Source: Amycolatopsis palatopharyngis (GTDB lineage Bacteria; Actinomycetota; Actinomycetes; Mycobacteriales; Pseudonocardiaceae). From it: DNA of 64,000 nt. Location of the stretch: NCBI RefSeq assembly GCF_003385185.1, contig NZ_PQHZ01000001.1, forward strand, positions 62,001 to 126,000, in the 5' to 3' direction. Shown here piece after piece: positions 36,277-44,700 of this stretch. The translations under genes were made by a program, and so were the position numbers. Every line of letters begins with the position of its first letter. The first letter of the stretch is position 1. The notes beneath the pieces were generated by a model. The model had not been told where the DNA came from, made no database searches, and was given only the letters and a program-made list of their open reading frames with translations.

Positions 36277-36819
36277 CTACAGCCCCGGCGCGGCGGGGAT
36301 GTCCAGTTCCGTATGGGCGTAGTGGTTGAAGTAGTTGGTGAAGAGGTTCGTGGCGACGTGGACGAACAGTTCGGCCAGTTGCTCGACGGTCCAGCCTGCG
36401 TCCAACGCCTGCTGCCAGGTGCCCTCGTCGACCTCGCCGACCTTTGTGGTGATCTGCCGCGCTACCGCGAGCAGTGCGTCCAACTCGCGGTCGGAGGTCG
36501 CCTCACCGGATCGAATGGCCACGGTCTCGTCCAGGGTCCACCCGGCCTGCCTTGCGCCGCCGGTGTGCGCGGACTGGCAGTAAGCGCAGTTGTCGGCGTT
36601 ACCGACCACGAGTGCGATGGCCTCCTGAGCACGCGCATCGAAGCTGCCGTGTTCGGCGATGGCCTGCTGCAAGCCGGTGTAACCGGCGAGCACCACCGGG
36701 GCGTGCGCCATCTCGCCGTGGATGTTTAGCACCTTGCCGAACTTCGCCTCCAGCTGCCGCAGGGTTTCCTGCGATCCCTTGGGAGCGTCATCCACGGAGT
36801 GCACGGGTATACGGGGCAT
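36277..36819 (-). CDS. Carboxymuconolactone decarboxylase/AhpD-like protein
   Basis: This 180-residue all-helical AhpD-like protein carries the redox motif CAYCQSAHTGGAR (C-x2-C with downstream His), typical of peroxidase or alkylhydroperoxidase-reductase proteins, within ALVVGNADNCAYC. It starts with MPRIPVHSVDDAP. It faces the MerT-like gene across a 274-base region that contains a TGTC(A/C)-N6-TGACA-like site. A long hairpin follows its stop. A thiol-peroxidase role is likely; substrate unknown. Confidence 0.85.
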   Translation of the reverse strand: MPRIPVHSVDDAPKGSQETLRQLEAKFGKVLNIHGEMAHAPVVLAGYTGLQQAIAEHGSFDARAQEAIALVVGNADNCAYCQSAHTGGARQAGWTLDETVAIRSGEATSDRELDALLAVARQITTKVGEVDEGTWQQALDAGWTVEQLAELFVHVATNLFTNYFNHYAHTELDIPAAPGL

Positions 36820-37014
36820 CCTCGATCATCCTTTCTCGTTGGTACTCCGGCGTCAACGCCGGCCTGCACCCGCCCGATGGCGCGACTGTCATCGAACGGA
36901 CAGTGTTGACCAATGCCGGTGCGCCGACCGGCGGCCCTGCCGCGGGTGTGACACGGATGAGCGGGTGTGAAACTGGTTGCCGAGCCCGGAACCGCCGGAG
37001 GAACTGCCGGAGTT

Positions 37015-37030
37015 TGTCCGGTACCTGACA
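37015..37030. promoter_or_regulatory. TGTCA-N6-TGACA-like operator C
   Basis: TGTCCGGTACCTGACA matches the island repeat with one change in the left half and a palindromic GGTACC spacer. It lies 63 bases before the GTG of the MerT-like gene. Confidence 0.5.
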
Positions 37031-37093
37031 CTGTCCGTGCGGTCCGGTCGAGCACTGCGCTGAGATCGTCCCGACCGGACCGGAAGGACCACT

Positions 37094-37477
37094 GTGACCA
37101 CCTCCGAACAGCAGACCTCTTCGACTTCGAGTACGCGATCCGACAAGCTGCCCATGTGGCGGATCGGCCTGAGCGGCGGACTGGTCGGCATCCTCTGCTG
37201 TGTCGGTCCGACGGTCCTCGCGGTGCTGGGGATCGTCAGTGCTGGCACCGCGTTCGCGTGGGCGACCGATCTCTACGACGGCTATGCCTGGCTGTTCCGT
37301 CTAGGTGGGCTGGCAGTGCTGGCGCTGCTGGTGTGGTCGTCCCTGCGGCGGCGTTCGCAGTGTAGTGTGGCAGGAGTACGTCACTGGCGGTGGCGGCTGG
37401 CAGGTGTACTCGCTATCGCCGTACTCACCTACGTGGCGCTGTACGCACTCACGACCTGGCTCGGAACCTTCGCCTGA
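37094..37477 (+). CDS. MerT/MerC-like small membrane protein with a Cys-Cys motif
   Basis: This 127-residue protein has three hydrophobic segments. The first contains C35-C36 in GGLVGILCCVGPTVLAVLG, closely resembling the CC-x-GP element in the first helix of mercuric transporters MerT, MerC and MerF. A further Cys occurs in the loop (RRRSQCSVAG). The GTG start has GGAAGGA 6 bases upstream. It lies 11 kb from the merB/merR/merA locus, so it may move Hg(II) or another soft metal, but assignment to mercury is inferred from the motif only. Confidence 0.7.
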   Translation: MTTSEQQTSSTSSTRSDKLPMWRIGLSGGLVGILCCVGPTVLAVLGIVSAGTAFAWATDLYDGYAWLFRLGGLAVLALLVWSSLRRRSQCSVAGVRHWRWRLAGVLAIAVLTYVALYALTTWLGTFA

Positions 37478-37494
37478 CGGTCCGATTCGGACAG

Positions 37495-38310
37495 CTAGCC
37501 GATTTCCCCGAGCACTTCCGTGACAGCGGAGGCGATGCGGTCCGGATGGTCCTCAGGAGTGAAATGTCGTCCGCGCTCGATGCGACTCAGCTCGCATCCG
37601 AGGTCCCGGGCCATACGCTCGCCGTAGGACACCTTCTGGAACTGATCCGCGTCGCCCCATACGACGCGGGCCGGAATACCCAGCTCTGGCAGCCGAGGGG
37701 CTACCGCCAGGGTGTCGCGGACATCGAGTGCTCGCACCTGGCGCAGGAGGCTGCGGGCGCTACCGTGAGCGGCGTAGTGCCGCCAGTGCGTGCCGATCGA
37801 CTCCGCCGCCATCGCCTGGTCGTCGTGACCACGCCTGAGCAGGGCCACGAACATCGGGTACATCGCCACGTCGGGCAGCAGCCGGAGGACACTGTCCGCG
37901 CGTTGCATCATCCGCACGCTGGGTATGGGCCACGAGTCGTACCCGATCGAGTTCGTCAGGACGATTCCGGCGACGCGATCCGGTTCGCGTACCGCCAGGG
38001 TCTGCACCACACCTCCGCCGAGATCATGGCCGACCAGCACGACCCGATCAAGGCCGAGGTGACGCAGCCATTCCAAGAGGTAGTCGGCCTGCCGCGCCAC
38101 GGAGACATCCCGATCAGCACCGGCGGGAATGCTGCCGCCGTAGCCGACCATCTCCCAGGCCAGTCCGCGTGCGCCGGGCACGAGGGGTATCACGTGCCGC
38201 CACAGCTCCGGCGAGGTCGGAATGCCGTGGACGAACACCACGGGTGTTCCTTCCCCCTCCTCGATCCAACGCATCGGCATAGTCCCGACGTGCGAGCTGG
38301 CCTCGAACAT
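37495..38310 (-). CDS. Alpha/beta hydrolase, haloalkane dehalogenase/epoxide hydrolase-like
   Basis: This 271-residue alpha/beta-hydrolase has HGIPTSPELWRHV (oxyanion motif), the nucleophile elbow VGHDLGGGVVQ with Asp as nucleophile, a VWGDADQF acid region and the GRHFTPEDHPD catalytic His. An Asp nucleophile with a Trp/Asn-less HGIP motif fits haloalkane dehalogenase or epoxide hydrolase type enzymes. It is divergent from the YceI gene, with an exact TGTCA-N6-TGACA site between them. Substrate unknown. Confidence 0.85.
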   Translation of the reverse strand: MFEASSHVGTMPMRWIEEGEGTPVVFVHGIPTSPELWRHVIPLVPGARGLAWEMVGYGGSIPAGADRDVSVARQADYLLEWLRHLGLDRVVLVGHDLGGGVVQTLAVREPDRVAGIVLTNSIGYDSWPIPSVRMMQRADSVLRLLPDVAMYPMFVALLRRGHDDQAMAAESIGTHWRHYAAHGSARSLLRQVRALDVRDTLAVAPRLPELGIPARVVWGDADQFQKVSYGERMARDLGCELSRIERGRHFTPEDHPDRIASAVTEVLGEIG

Positions 38311-38418
38311 GCCCGCTCCTTTCCGGTCTCAGGCGCCACCGTAGTCCCGCACCCCATCGGCCGCAGTCCGTAGTGGAGCGACTCGGGATTCGGATGAAAC
38401 AGCGCCTGCCCGGGACTG

Positions 38419-38434
38419 TGTCAGTTTTCTGACA
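38419..38434. promoter_or_regulatory. TGTCA-N6-TGACA operator, exact copy D
   Basis: TGTCAGTTTTCTGACA is an exact copy of the 5+6+5 inverted repeat, extended inward to TGTCAG/CTGACA. It lies between the divergent hydrolase (108 bases from its start) and YceI (139 bases from its start) genes. Confidence 0.65.
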
Positions 38435-38573
38435 GTCCGCCGAATCAGGTGTTTGGCCCGTGGCCACACCGTCGAACCAGTCGGAATCACTCGTTCCGAC
38501 CGTAATGCGGTGACACGGACTACGGAGTAGATTGAGAGTTCAATCGTTCACGTTCCCGGGAAAGGATTTGGGC

Positions 38574-39137
38574 ATGTCCTCAAGCACGACCGGCGTCGAT
38601 CTCAGCGGCACCTACGACCTGGACCCCGCGCATTCCAGGATGGGTTTCGTCGCCCGGCACGCGATGGTGACGAAGGTCCGCGGTGCGTTCACCGAGTTCG
38701 ACGGGCAATTGCATATCGACGGGCAGGATCCGACGAAATCCAGCGGACGGTTACGGATCACGACCACCAGTATCGACACCGGCGTGCAGCAACGCGACGA
38801 GCACCTGCGCAGCAACGACTTCTTCGACATGCCCACCTATCCGGAGATCACCTTCGCCAGCACCACCGTCGAGCAGGTCGACGGTGAGAACTACCGGGTT
38901 ACCGGGGATCTCACGATCAAGGACGTCACCAAGCAGGTCACCCTGGATGTCGAGTACACCGGATCGGCACTCGATCCGATGGGGAACAACCGGATCGGTC
39001 TGGAGGCCACGACCACCATCAACCGCAAGGACTGGGGCATCACCTGGAACGCGCCACTGGAAACGGGCGGGGTGCTGGTCAGCGACAAGATCGTCCTGGA
39101 CATCGACATCTCCGCGATCAAGCGCTCCGACGGCTGA
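38574..39137 (+). CDS. YceI-like lipid-binding/stress protein
   Basis: This 187-residue YceI-family lipocalin-like barrel has the typical opening GTYDLDPAHSRMGFVARHAMVTKVRG and the DFFDMPTYPEITFAST motif. No signal peptide is seen, so it is probably cytoplasmic. Bacterial YceI proteins bind polyisoprenoids and are often induced by stress. AAAGGA precedes the ATG at 38574. The only obvious promoter element upstream is the exact TGTCA-N6-TGACA repeat. Confidence 0.9.
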   Translation: MSSSTTGVDLSGTYDLDPAHSRMGFVARHAMVTKVRGAFTEFDGQLHIDGQDPTKSSGRLRITTTSIDTGVQQRDEHLRSNDFFDMPTYPEITFASTTVEQVDGENYRVTGDLTIKDVTKQVTLDVEYTGSALDPMGNNRIGLEATTTINRKDWGITWNAPLETGGVLVSDKIVLDIDISAIKRSDG

Positions 39138-39220
39138 TCCGCGCGCGTCCGGACGGGGTGGCCGGAGTACGCGGCCCCGGAGCCAAGTGGAGACGTGGAT
39201 GACGGACCTGGCCGGACGCC

Positions 39221-40576
39221 GTGGCTGCTGATCGCGAACTACGAACTCTGTGGCGCACACCGGGTTTCGCCCGCCTGCTGTGGGTACGGGTGGTGTCGCT
39301 GACAGCCGACGGGCTGTTCCAGACCAGTCTCGCCAGCGCTGTCTTCTTCAACCCGGAACGGGCTACGACCGCGGCTCAGGCAGCGGCGGGATTCACCGTC
39401 CTGCTGCTGCCATACAGCCTCGTCGGGCCGTTCGCCGGACCACTGCTCGACCGCTGGCGACGTACCCGAGTACTGGCGATCTGCAATCTCGTTCGCGCCG
39501 CACTTGTGCTTGCGGTCGCGGTGTTGCTCCTGGTCACCGGCCCGAGTGGTCCCGCGTTCTTCCTGACCGCGCTCGCCGCCGTCAGCGCGGGTCGGCTGCA
39601 CAGCGCCGCGGCCTCGGCTGCCCTGCCTCATGTGGTCGCCGTGGATCGACTGGTGCTGGCGAATTCCGTGTGGACGGTCTCCGGCCTGGCCGGAGGAACC
39701 GCGGGAACCGTTCTCGGGCTCGCTGTCCGCCATATCGGGGATGCCGGCAACGGGGCCGCCGGCCTCTCGGCCCTCATCGCGACCGTCGTGTACGTCGCCT
39801 CTTCGTCGCTGGCGCTCACCTTCGCCCTGGACCAGCTCGGGCCGAGGCGCGCGGCCGGACCCGCTCCACGCATCCTCGTCGATACCGTGCACCAACTCGT
39901 CGACGGGGCACACTACGTGGCGCGACGACGTCCCGCCATGGCCGCGCTCGTGGCCGTCGGCGCGCATCGTTTCCTCTATGGCCTCTCGACCATCGCCACG
40001 CTGCTGCTGTACCGGAACTACTTCACCGACGCCGGATTCCTGCGGGCCGGACTCGCCGGGGCCGCCCAGGTCGTCGCCGCCGCAGCGCTCGGCACGCTCC
40101 TCGCGGCGATCGTCACCCCGGCGATCACCCGGCGATGGTCCTCGCGCTCCTGGATAGTCGTCCTGTTCGCCCTGGCCGCGGTGGTCCAGGTCGCGCTGGG
40201 GCTGCCCTACCGGATGGCCCCGCTGCTCGTCGCGGCCGTACTCCTCGGAGCGGTCGCCCAGGGCAGCAGGATCTGCGTCGAGAGCATCCTGCAAGCCCAT
40301 ATCGCGGACCACGTCCGGGGCAGGGTCTTCTCCTTCTACGACGCGCTGTTCAATGCCACTTTCGTCGCCGCCGCGGCCGCGGCCGCACTGACCCTGCCGG
40401 ACAGCGGCAAGTCCTATCCCGTCCTCGCGTTCATCGCCGCGGGCTACGCACTGACCGCCGCCGGCTATGCCCTGGCCAGCCGTCGTCAGACCGAATCGCA
40501 CCCTTCCGCACTTTCCCGGGAAAGTGCGCGAACTGAGTCTAGCCGGCGCCTAACGCGGTTTCTCGGCGACGAGTAG
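39221..40576 (+). CDS. MFS transporter
   Basis: This 451-residue protein has about 12 hydrophobic segments and an MFS-like loop PLLDRWRRTRVLAICNLVRAALVL after the second helix, as in the BtlA/macrolide-efflux (MFS_1/MFS_3) group. The start is GTG. The C-terminal tail (HPSALSRESARTESSRRL...) is hydrophilic, contains a 22-bp DNA palindrome and overlaps the convergent methyltransferase by 27 bases. Substrate unknown; neighbours suggest export of a product of the radical SAM/methyltransferase pair, but this is only a possibility. Confidence 0.85.
   Translation: MAADRELRTLWRTPGFARLLWVRVVSLTADGLFQTSLASAVFFNPERATTAAQAAAGFTVLLLPYSLVGPFAGPLLDRWRRTRVLAICNLVRAALVLAVAVLLLVTGPSGPAFFLTALAAVSAGRLHSAAASAALPHVVAVDRLVLANSVWTVSGLAGGTAGTVLGLAVRHIGDAGNGAAGLSALIATVVYVASSSLALTFALDQLGPRRAAGPAPRILVDTVHQLVDGAHYVARRRPAMAALVAVGAHRFLYGLSTIATLLLYRNYFTDAGFLRAGLAGAAQVVAAAALGTLLAAIVTPAITRRWSSRSWIVVLFALAAVVQVALGLPYRMAPLLVAAVLLGAVAQGSRICVESILQAHIADHVRGRVFSFYDALFNATFVAAAAAAALTLPDSGKSYPVLAFIAAGYALTAAGYALASRRQTESHPSALSRESARTESSRRLTRFLGDE
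40507..40528. repeat. 22-bp perfect palindrome
   Basis: The half CGCACTTTCCC is followed immediately by its exact reverse complement GGGAAAGTGCG. It lies in the 3' end of the MFS gene, 22 bases before the end of the convergent methyltransferase gene. It could work as a bidirectional terminator hairpin or a protein-binding site. Confidence 0.7.
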
Positions 40577-41344
40577 TGCGTAGCCGATCTGGCCGTCCTC
40601 GACGGCCTTCCTGGCGAGGGCCGTGTAGCGCAGAACGGCTTCGACGTCGACTCCTGCTTCGGTGAGGCGGGTGGGTGCTGTCATGCGAAGCAGTCGTATC
40701 CGAGCGTCGATCTCGTCGATCATCCGGGTGAGTGCGTGGTCGTGATGTTCGGTGTGGATGGTGTGTAGCCCGGCCTGCCGCAAGATCTCGGAGTATTCGT
40801 CGAGCGGGCGAGCGTCGGCGATGCATGCCACCCAGGCCGCGAGCGTGGTCAGGTCACCGGGCAGTCCGTCCTCGGCGAGGACGACGTCGGTGATCCCGAC
40901 CCGGCCGCCGGGACGCAGGACCCGGGCGATCTCGGCAGCGGCGGCGTGCTTGTCGGGAAAGGTGCAGAACGCGCATTCACAGATCACCGCGTCGAACTCG
41001 GTGCCGGACAACGGCAGGCGTTCTGCGTCGCCGAGGTGGAACCGGGCCTTTGCGGTCAGGCCCGCGTCGCCGGTCAGCTGACGGGCCCGGTCCACGCTCG
41101 CCTGGCCGAGGTCGACGCCGTCGACGATGACGTCGTAGTCGGTGGCGAGCAGGCGGGCAGAGGCTCCTGGCCCGGCTGCCACATCCACCACACGTTGCCC
41201 ACTGCGCAGCCGCAACCGCTCGGCCATCCGCCGGGTCAGCGACGGGCCACCGGGGTGATAGGACTCGCCGAGCAGTAGCGCTACCGCGTCGTTGCCGTAA
41301 GTGGCCGCACAACACGCCTTGATCTCCGCTGGAGTGTTGCTCAT
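40550..41344 (-). CDS. SAM-dependent methyltransferase with N-terminal Cys-Cys motif
   Basis: This 264-residue class I methyltransferase has VVDVAAGPGASARLLA (motif I), VDGVDLGQASVDRA (motif II) and VLRPGGRVGITDVVL. It begins MSNTPAEIKACCAATYGNDA, with adjacent cysteines at 11-12, and has another Cys-rich stretch CECAFCTF where the catalytic region lies. Such cysteines recall thiophilic-element methyltransferases (arsenite-type), but the canonical ArsM cysteine set is not complete. It is 73 bases downstream of the radical SAM gene on the same strand, so the two likely act in one pathway. Confidence 0.82.
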   Translation of the reverse strand: MSNTPAEIKACCAATYGNDAVALLLGESYHPGGPSLTRRMAERLRLRSGQRVVDVAAGPGASARLLATDYDVIVDGVDLGQASVDRARQLTGDAGLTAKARFHLGDAERLPLSGTEFDAVICECAFCTFPDKHAAAAEIARVLRPGGRVGITDVVLAEDGLPGDLTTLAAWVACIADARPLDEYSEILRQAGLHTIHTEHHDHALTRMIDEIDARIRLLRMTAPTRLTEAGVDVEAVLRYTALARKAVEDGQIGYALLVAEKPR

Positions 41345-41417
41345 GCCCCTTGCCTCACTCGCCGGCAGGCTGCCCATCGCTCATCGCCGTACCCGGTTCG
41401 CTCACGGTGCCGATCGC

Positions 41418-43067
41418 TCACTGCTCCACCGCCGGGCGGCCGACGTTGGTGGCGTCCGGCGCGACGACCGCCGGACGCCCATTGCCACCGCCGTTGCCAT
41501 TGCCACCGCCGTTGCCAGTGGCGGTATCGGGGGTGCCCACGACCTTCGAGCCGTAGGGTGAATCGACCACGAGGGGCTGGAGTTCGATGGCGTTCGGCAC
41601 GACTCCGGCGACCTTGACCCCGGACATCTGTTCCCGCACCTGCTCACGATAGCCGACGGAGTTGTAGGCACAGAACGGAATCATCCGCCCGTCCGGGGTG
41701 ATCTCCTCGACGCAGCACTTCATCAGTTGTTTGACGTTGAGGGTGTACGGGTCCTGGAAATCCTGTACGACGATCATGAATGCGCGGTCGGTCAGATCCG
41801 CCAGCGCCGCGGGCAGGTTCACCCCGCAGGCATCGGCACAGTCCAGCGCCTCCGCCGTGATCCGCAACTGTTCCTCGGAGGTCTCCGTGCCCATGAACGC
41901 CGACGCGCTCCACAGCTTCTCCAGTGCCTGGCGCACCGCGTAGTCGGGCACCACTCGGTTTGACACGTAGTCCAGGTAGTCCTCCACCCGGATCAGCCGG
42001 GGAATCGGGACGACCCCGAAGTCCGGTTCACCAGGGGTGCCCTCGGCGAGCAGATAGGTGATCGAACGACACGTGGGAAAGCAGCAGGGCACCGGGAAGA
42101 AGTCGTCCTTGCGGAACCAGTCCGGGCGTTGGTCGGTGATCAGCCTGATCACGTCGGGATTCGTCAGCCGGGTCAGCGGGTCGAACTCCACATGCCTGCC
42201 CGAATGCGTGACCGGCTGGAACGACACCGACCGCACCGCGGGATGCGCCAGCCCGAACTCGACGATGTCACCCAGCTCGTGCTCGTTCAACCCACGTTCG
42301 ACGGCGGCCACCAGCGTCACCGTCAGCCCCACCTCGGCGCAGTTGTCGAGGGCCTGCCGCTTGCGCGCACGCAGGTCCTTGCCCCGGATCTCGCGGTGCG
42401 TGCGCTCGTCGAAACCGTCGAACTGCAGATAGATGTTGATCGACTTGCCACCCCGGCCGTTGCGTTCGGCCAACGCGGCCACGAACCGCTTGTCCGTCGC
42501 CAGCCGGATCCCGTTGGTGTTGAGGTTGACGTTGCGAATCGGCTTCGCCTGGGCCAGATCGATGAAGTCGAGAATGTGCTTGTGGATGGTCGGTTCCCCA
42601 CCGGAGAACATCACCACCTCGGCCTCGCCCTCGGACTCCACGAACACGTCCAGCATCCGATCGCACTGCTCCAGCGTGATCGAGTAGCCATCGGGCTGAT
42701 GCCCGGAATCGGCGAAGCAGATCGGGCAGTCGAGATTGCAGTTCGTGTTGACCTCGATGATCCCCAGACACGCATGTTGCTTGTGCTCCGGGCACAATCC
42801 ACAGTCCGAAGGGCAGCCGTCCTTCACCTCGGTCTGGAAGGTCAGCGGAATCGTCCCCGGCTTGTTGAACCGCGCGGAATCCAGATACGCCTGCGCGTCG
42901 CTGTACACCAGAGCCTCGAACCAGCCGTGCTCGCGGCACCGTTTGCGCAGGTACACCTTCTCGTCACGAATGTTCACCTGAGCGTCGACAACCACCTTGC
43001 ACACCGGGCAGATGCTCTTGGTGTACTCAAGAAACACCTCGTCCCGATCCTGCTTCTGCTCCGCCAC
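41418..43067 (-). CDS. Radical SAM enzyme of the MJ0619/tetraether-synthase (Tes)-like family
   Basis: This 549-residue protein opens with a rubredoxin-like Cys set (C20-x2-C23, C44) and a CX3CX2C plus Cys set (C85, C89, C92, C100). The radical SAM motif C110-x3-C114-x2-C117 (CNLDCPIC) follows, with FSGGEPT. Further Cys clusters (VPCCFPTC, MKCC, PFCAYNSVGYR) lie near the end, consistent with several [4Fe-4S] clusters as in Tes and MJ0619. Those archaeal enzymes join lipid chains or methylate pterin. The C-terminal 50 residues are a Gly/Asn-rich tail. GTG 43067 is chosen for the upstream AGGAG. Reaction here is unknown; it is paired with the methyltransferase. Confidence 0.85.
   Translation of the reverse strand: MAEQKQDRDEVFLEYTKSICPVCKVVVDAQVNIRDEKVYLRKRCREHGWFEALVYSDAQAYLDSARFNKPGTIPLTFQTEVKDGCPSDCGLCPEHKQHACLGIIEVNTNCNLDCPICFADSGHQPDGYSITLEQCDRMLDVFVESEGEAEVVMFSGGEPTIHKHILDFIDLAQAKPIRNVNLNTNGIRLATDKRFVAALAERNGRGGKSINIYLQFDGFDERTHREIRGKDLRARKRQALDNCAEVGLTVTLVAAVERGLNEHELGDIVEFGLAHPAVRSVSFQPVTHSGRHVEFDPLTRLTNPDVIRLITDQRPDWFRKDDFFPVPCCFPTCRSITYLLAEGTPGEPDFGVVPIPRLIRVEDYLDYVSNRVVPDYAVRQALEKLWSASAFMGTETSEEQLRITAEALDCADACGVNLPAALADLTDRAFMIVVQDFQDPYTLNVKQLMKCCVEEITPDGRMIPFCAYNSVGYREQVREQMSGVKVAGVVPNAIELQPLVVDSPYGSKVVGTPDTATGNGGGNGNGGGNGRPAVVAPDATNVGRPAVEQ
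41481..41516. repeat. Two tandem 18-bp repeats in the radical SAM tail
   Basis: ATTGCCACCGCCGTTGCC occurs twice in tandem and encodes the Gly/Asn-rich NGGGNG-type tail of the radical SAM protein. In-frame slippage of an 18-bp unit would lengthen or shorten the tail without a frameshift. Confidence 0.85.
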
Positions 43068-43144
43068 TGGCCGCTCCTGCCTCAAGTCAAGCGATCGGGT
43101 TCAGCTTGTACTCCACCAGTGGTGGCGGTCCCTCGCAGCCCCAG

Positions 43145-43160
43145 TGTCAGCAGACCGACA
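43145..43160. promoter_or_regulatory. TGTCA-N6-TGACA-like operator E
   Basis: TGTCAGCAGACCGACA matches with one change in the right half and is framed by a perfect AGTGTC...GACACT pair. It lies 77 bases upstream of the radical SAM gene's GTG and is the only clear element in this gap. Confidence 0.5.
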
Positions 43161-43228
43161 CTGTGCAGGGCCGGGCCGAGGTGCCGGCTAAACGACCGGC
43201 GTCACCGCGGGCACTTCGCTTTGGCGGG

Positions 43229-44446
43229 TCATGGTGTCGCTGTGCTCGTCTCGATGACGACCTCGGAACGTAGTGTCCGGTGTACCGGGCATTTGTCGGC
43301 GATGTCGAGCAATCGCTGTCGCTGGTCCGCGTCGAGGTCACCCTCGAGGTGGATGATCCGGTCGATCCGGTCCACCCTGCCGGTCCTGGTCCCACACTCC
43401 GCGCAGTCCTCGGCATGACCACGCGAGTGCCGCAGGGACACCCGCACCCGGTCCAACGGCCAGTTCTTACGCTGGGCGTACATCCGCACCGTCATCGACG
43501 TGCAGGCACCGAGCGCGGCCAGCAGAAGGTCGTAGGGCGAGGGACCACTGTCGGCCCCGACCGGTTCCGGCTCGTCGGCGACCAGCACATGTGAGCCCGC
43601 CGTGATGTGCTGCCCGAACGGGCCGGCACCGCTGTCGGAGACCACCACACGACCCTCCTCCCGGTGGTGCACCCGGGCGGTGTCGGCGTCGAAGGCATAC
43701 CGGCTGGCCCACGCCGCGAGGACGGTGGCGACATAGGTGGCATCCCCGCGGTCGGTGAGCAGGTGATCGGCGCCGGGAACCGCGACGAAGGACTTGGGAT
43801 GGCGGGCGGTGTCGAAGATGCGCCGGGCGTTGTCCACCCCCACGGTGTCGTCGGTGGGCGAATGCAGCACCAGCAGCGCCGCGTCCAGTGTCGCGATGCG
43901 ATCGGCCTGCGGCTGGGTCGCGGTGTCGTCGAGGAACTCCCTGCGCAGGCGGAACGTGCGGCCCGCCAGGCATACCTCGGCCTCGCCGTGCCGTTCGATC
44001 TCCGCCCTGCTGTCACCGAGCAGATGCGTGACATGATCAGGGCTGGCCGGAGCGGCGATGGTCGCCACCGCCCGCACCTCGGGAATCCGATGCGTCGCGG
44101 CGAGGACCGCCGCCCCACCGAGCGAATGTCCGATCAGGACCGCGGGCGGCGCGAAATGGTCACGAAGATAGTCCGCCGCGTGCACCAGATCGGTGATGTT
44201 GGCACTGAAATCGGTATTCGCGAACTCCCCACCCGACTGCCCCAGACCGGTGAAATCGAAACGCAACACCGCGATCCCGAACTCCGTCAACGCCCGAGAG
44301 ATCCTGGCCGTGGCGAAGCCGTCCTTGCTGCAGGTGAAACAATGAGCGAACAACGCATACGCCCGCGGCTCCGTATCCGGAAGGTCCAACCGCGCCGCGA
44401 GACGCACACCCCCCGACCCCGGAAAGTCGATCTTCCTGCTCCGCAT
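43229..44446 (-). CDS. Bifunctional alpha/beta hydrolase-OsmC protein
   Basis: This 405-residue fusion has two parts. Residues about 1-260 form a dienelactone-hydrolase-like alpha/beta hydrolase (LFAHCFTCSKDGFATARI; nucleophile elbow IGHSLGGAAVLA; GADHLLTD). Residues about 275-405 form an OsmC/Ohr-like domain (SPYDLLLAALGACTSMTVRMYAQRK, with the peroxidatic Cys, and DKCPVHRTL with the resolving Cys). Such fusions are known and link ester or thioester cleavage to thiol-dependent peroxide reduction. ATG 44446 is chosen because GGAG lies 9 bases upstream; 44461 is an alternative. An operator-like repeat lies 92 bases upstream. Confidence 0.9.
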   Translation of the reverse strand: MRSRKIDFPGSGGVRLAARLDLPDTEPRAYALFAHCFTCSKDGFATARISRALTEFGIAVLRFDFTGLGQSGGEFANTDFSANITDLVHAADYLRDHFAPPAVLIGHSLGGAAVLAATHRIPEVRAVATIAAPASPDHVTHLLGDSRAEIERHGEAEVCLAGRTFRLRREFLDDTATQPQADRIATLDAALLVLHSPTDDTVGVDNARRIFDTARHPKSFVAVPGADHLLTDRGDATYVATVLAAWASRYAFDADTARVHHREEGRVVVSDSGAGPFGQHITAGSHVLVADEPEPVGADSGPSPYDLLLAALGACTSMTVRMYAQRKNWPLDRVRVSLRHSRGHAEDCAECGTRTGRVDRIDRIIHLEGDLDADQRQRLLDIADKCPVHRTLRSEVVIETSTATP

Positions 44447-44538
44447 CGCCGCCAGCTCCATTCCTATGCCGTTCGGAAGGCCCCAGACCGGTAACCCACA
44501 CAGAGACCAACCACACGCCACACACAGACATCCACGAC

Positions 44539-44554
44539 TGTCACGAAGCAGACA
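44539..44554. promoter_or_regulatory. TGTCA-N6-TGACA-like operator F
   Basis: TGTCACGAAGCAGACA matches with one change in the right half. It lies 92 bases before the hydrolase-OsmC start in the region shared with the second DUF427 gene, 69 bases from exact copy G. Confidence 0.45.
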
Positions 44555-44623
44555 ATTGTCGAGGTAATCGCGAGCAGCCATCCGCCAAAACCCCTTGCCG
44601 GGTGCTCCCTCGTCGACCGGTGA

Positions 44624-44639
44624 TGTCACCTCGCTGACA
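44624..44639. promoter_or_regulatory. TGTCA-N6-TGACA operator, exact copy G
   Basis: TGTCACCTCGCTGACA is an exact inverted repeat, identical to copy A except for one spacer base. It lies 61 bases before the second DUF427 ATG. Confidence 0.7.
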
Positions 44640-44700
44640 CTCTCCATTCTTTACCGGTGGGCCGCTGTTGGAATGGCCACACAGCAGCGAGGAGGCCGAG

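Noticed and set aside
39221-43067. arsQML-like arsinothricin cluster (MFS, methyltransferase, radical SAM)
   Set aside because: The gene types match superficially, but the radical SAM protein carries the Tes/MJ0619 Cys pattern and not the ArsL type, and no arsenic regulator or arsenate reductase is nearby.
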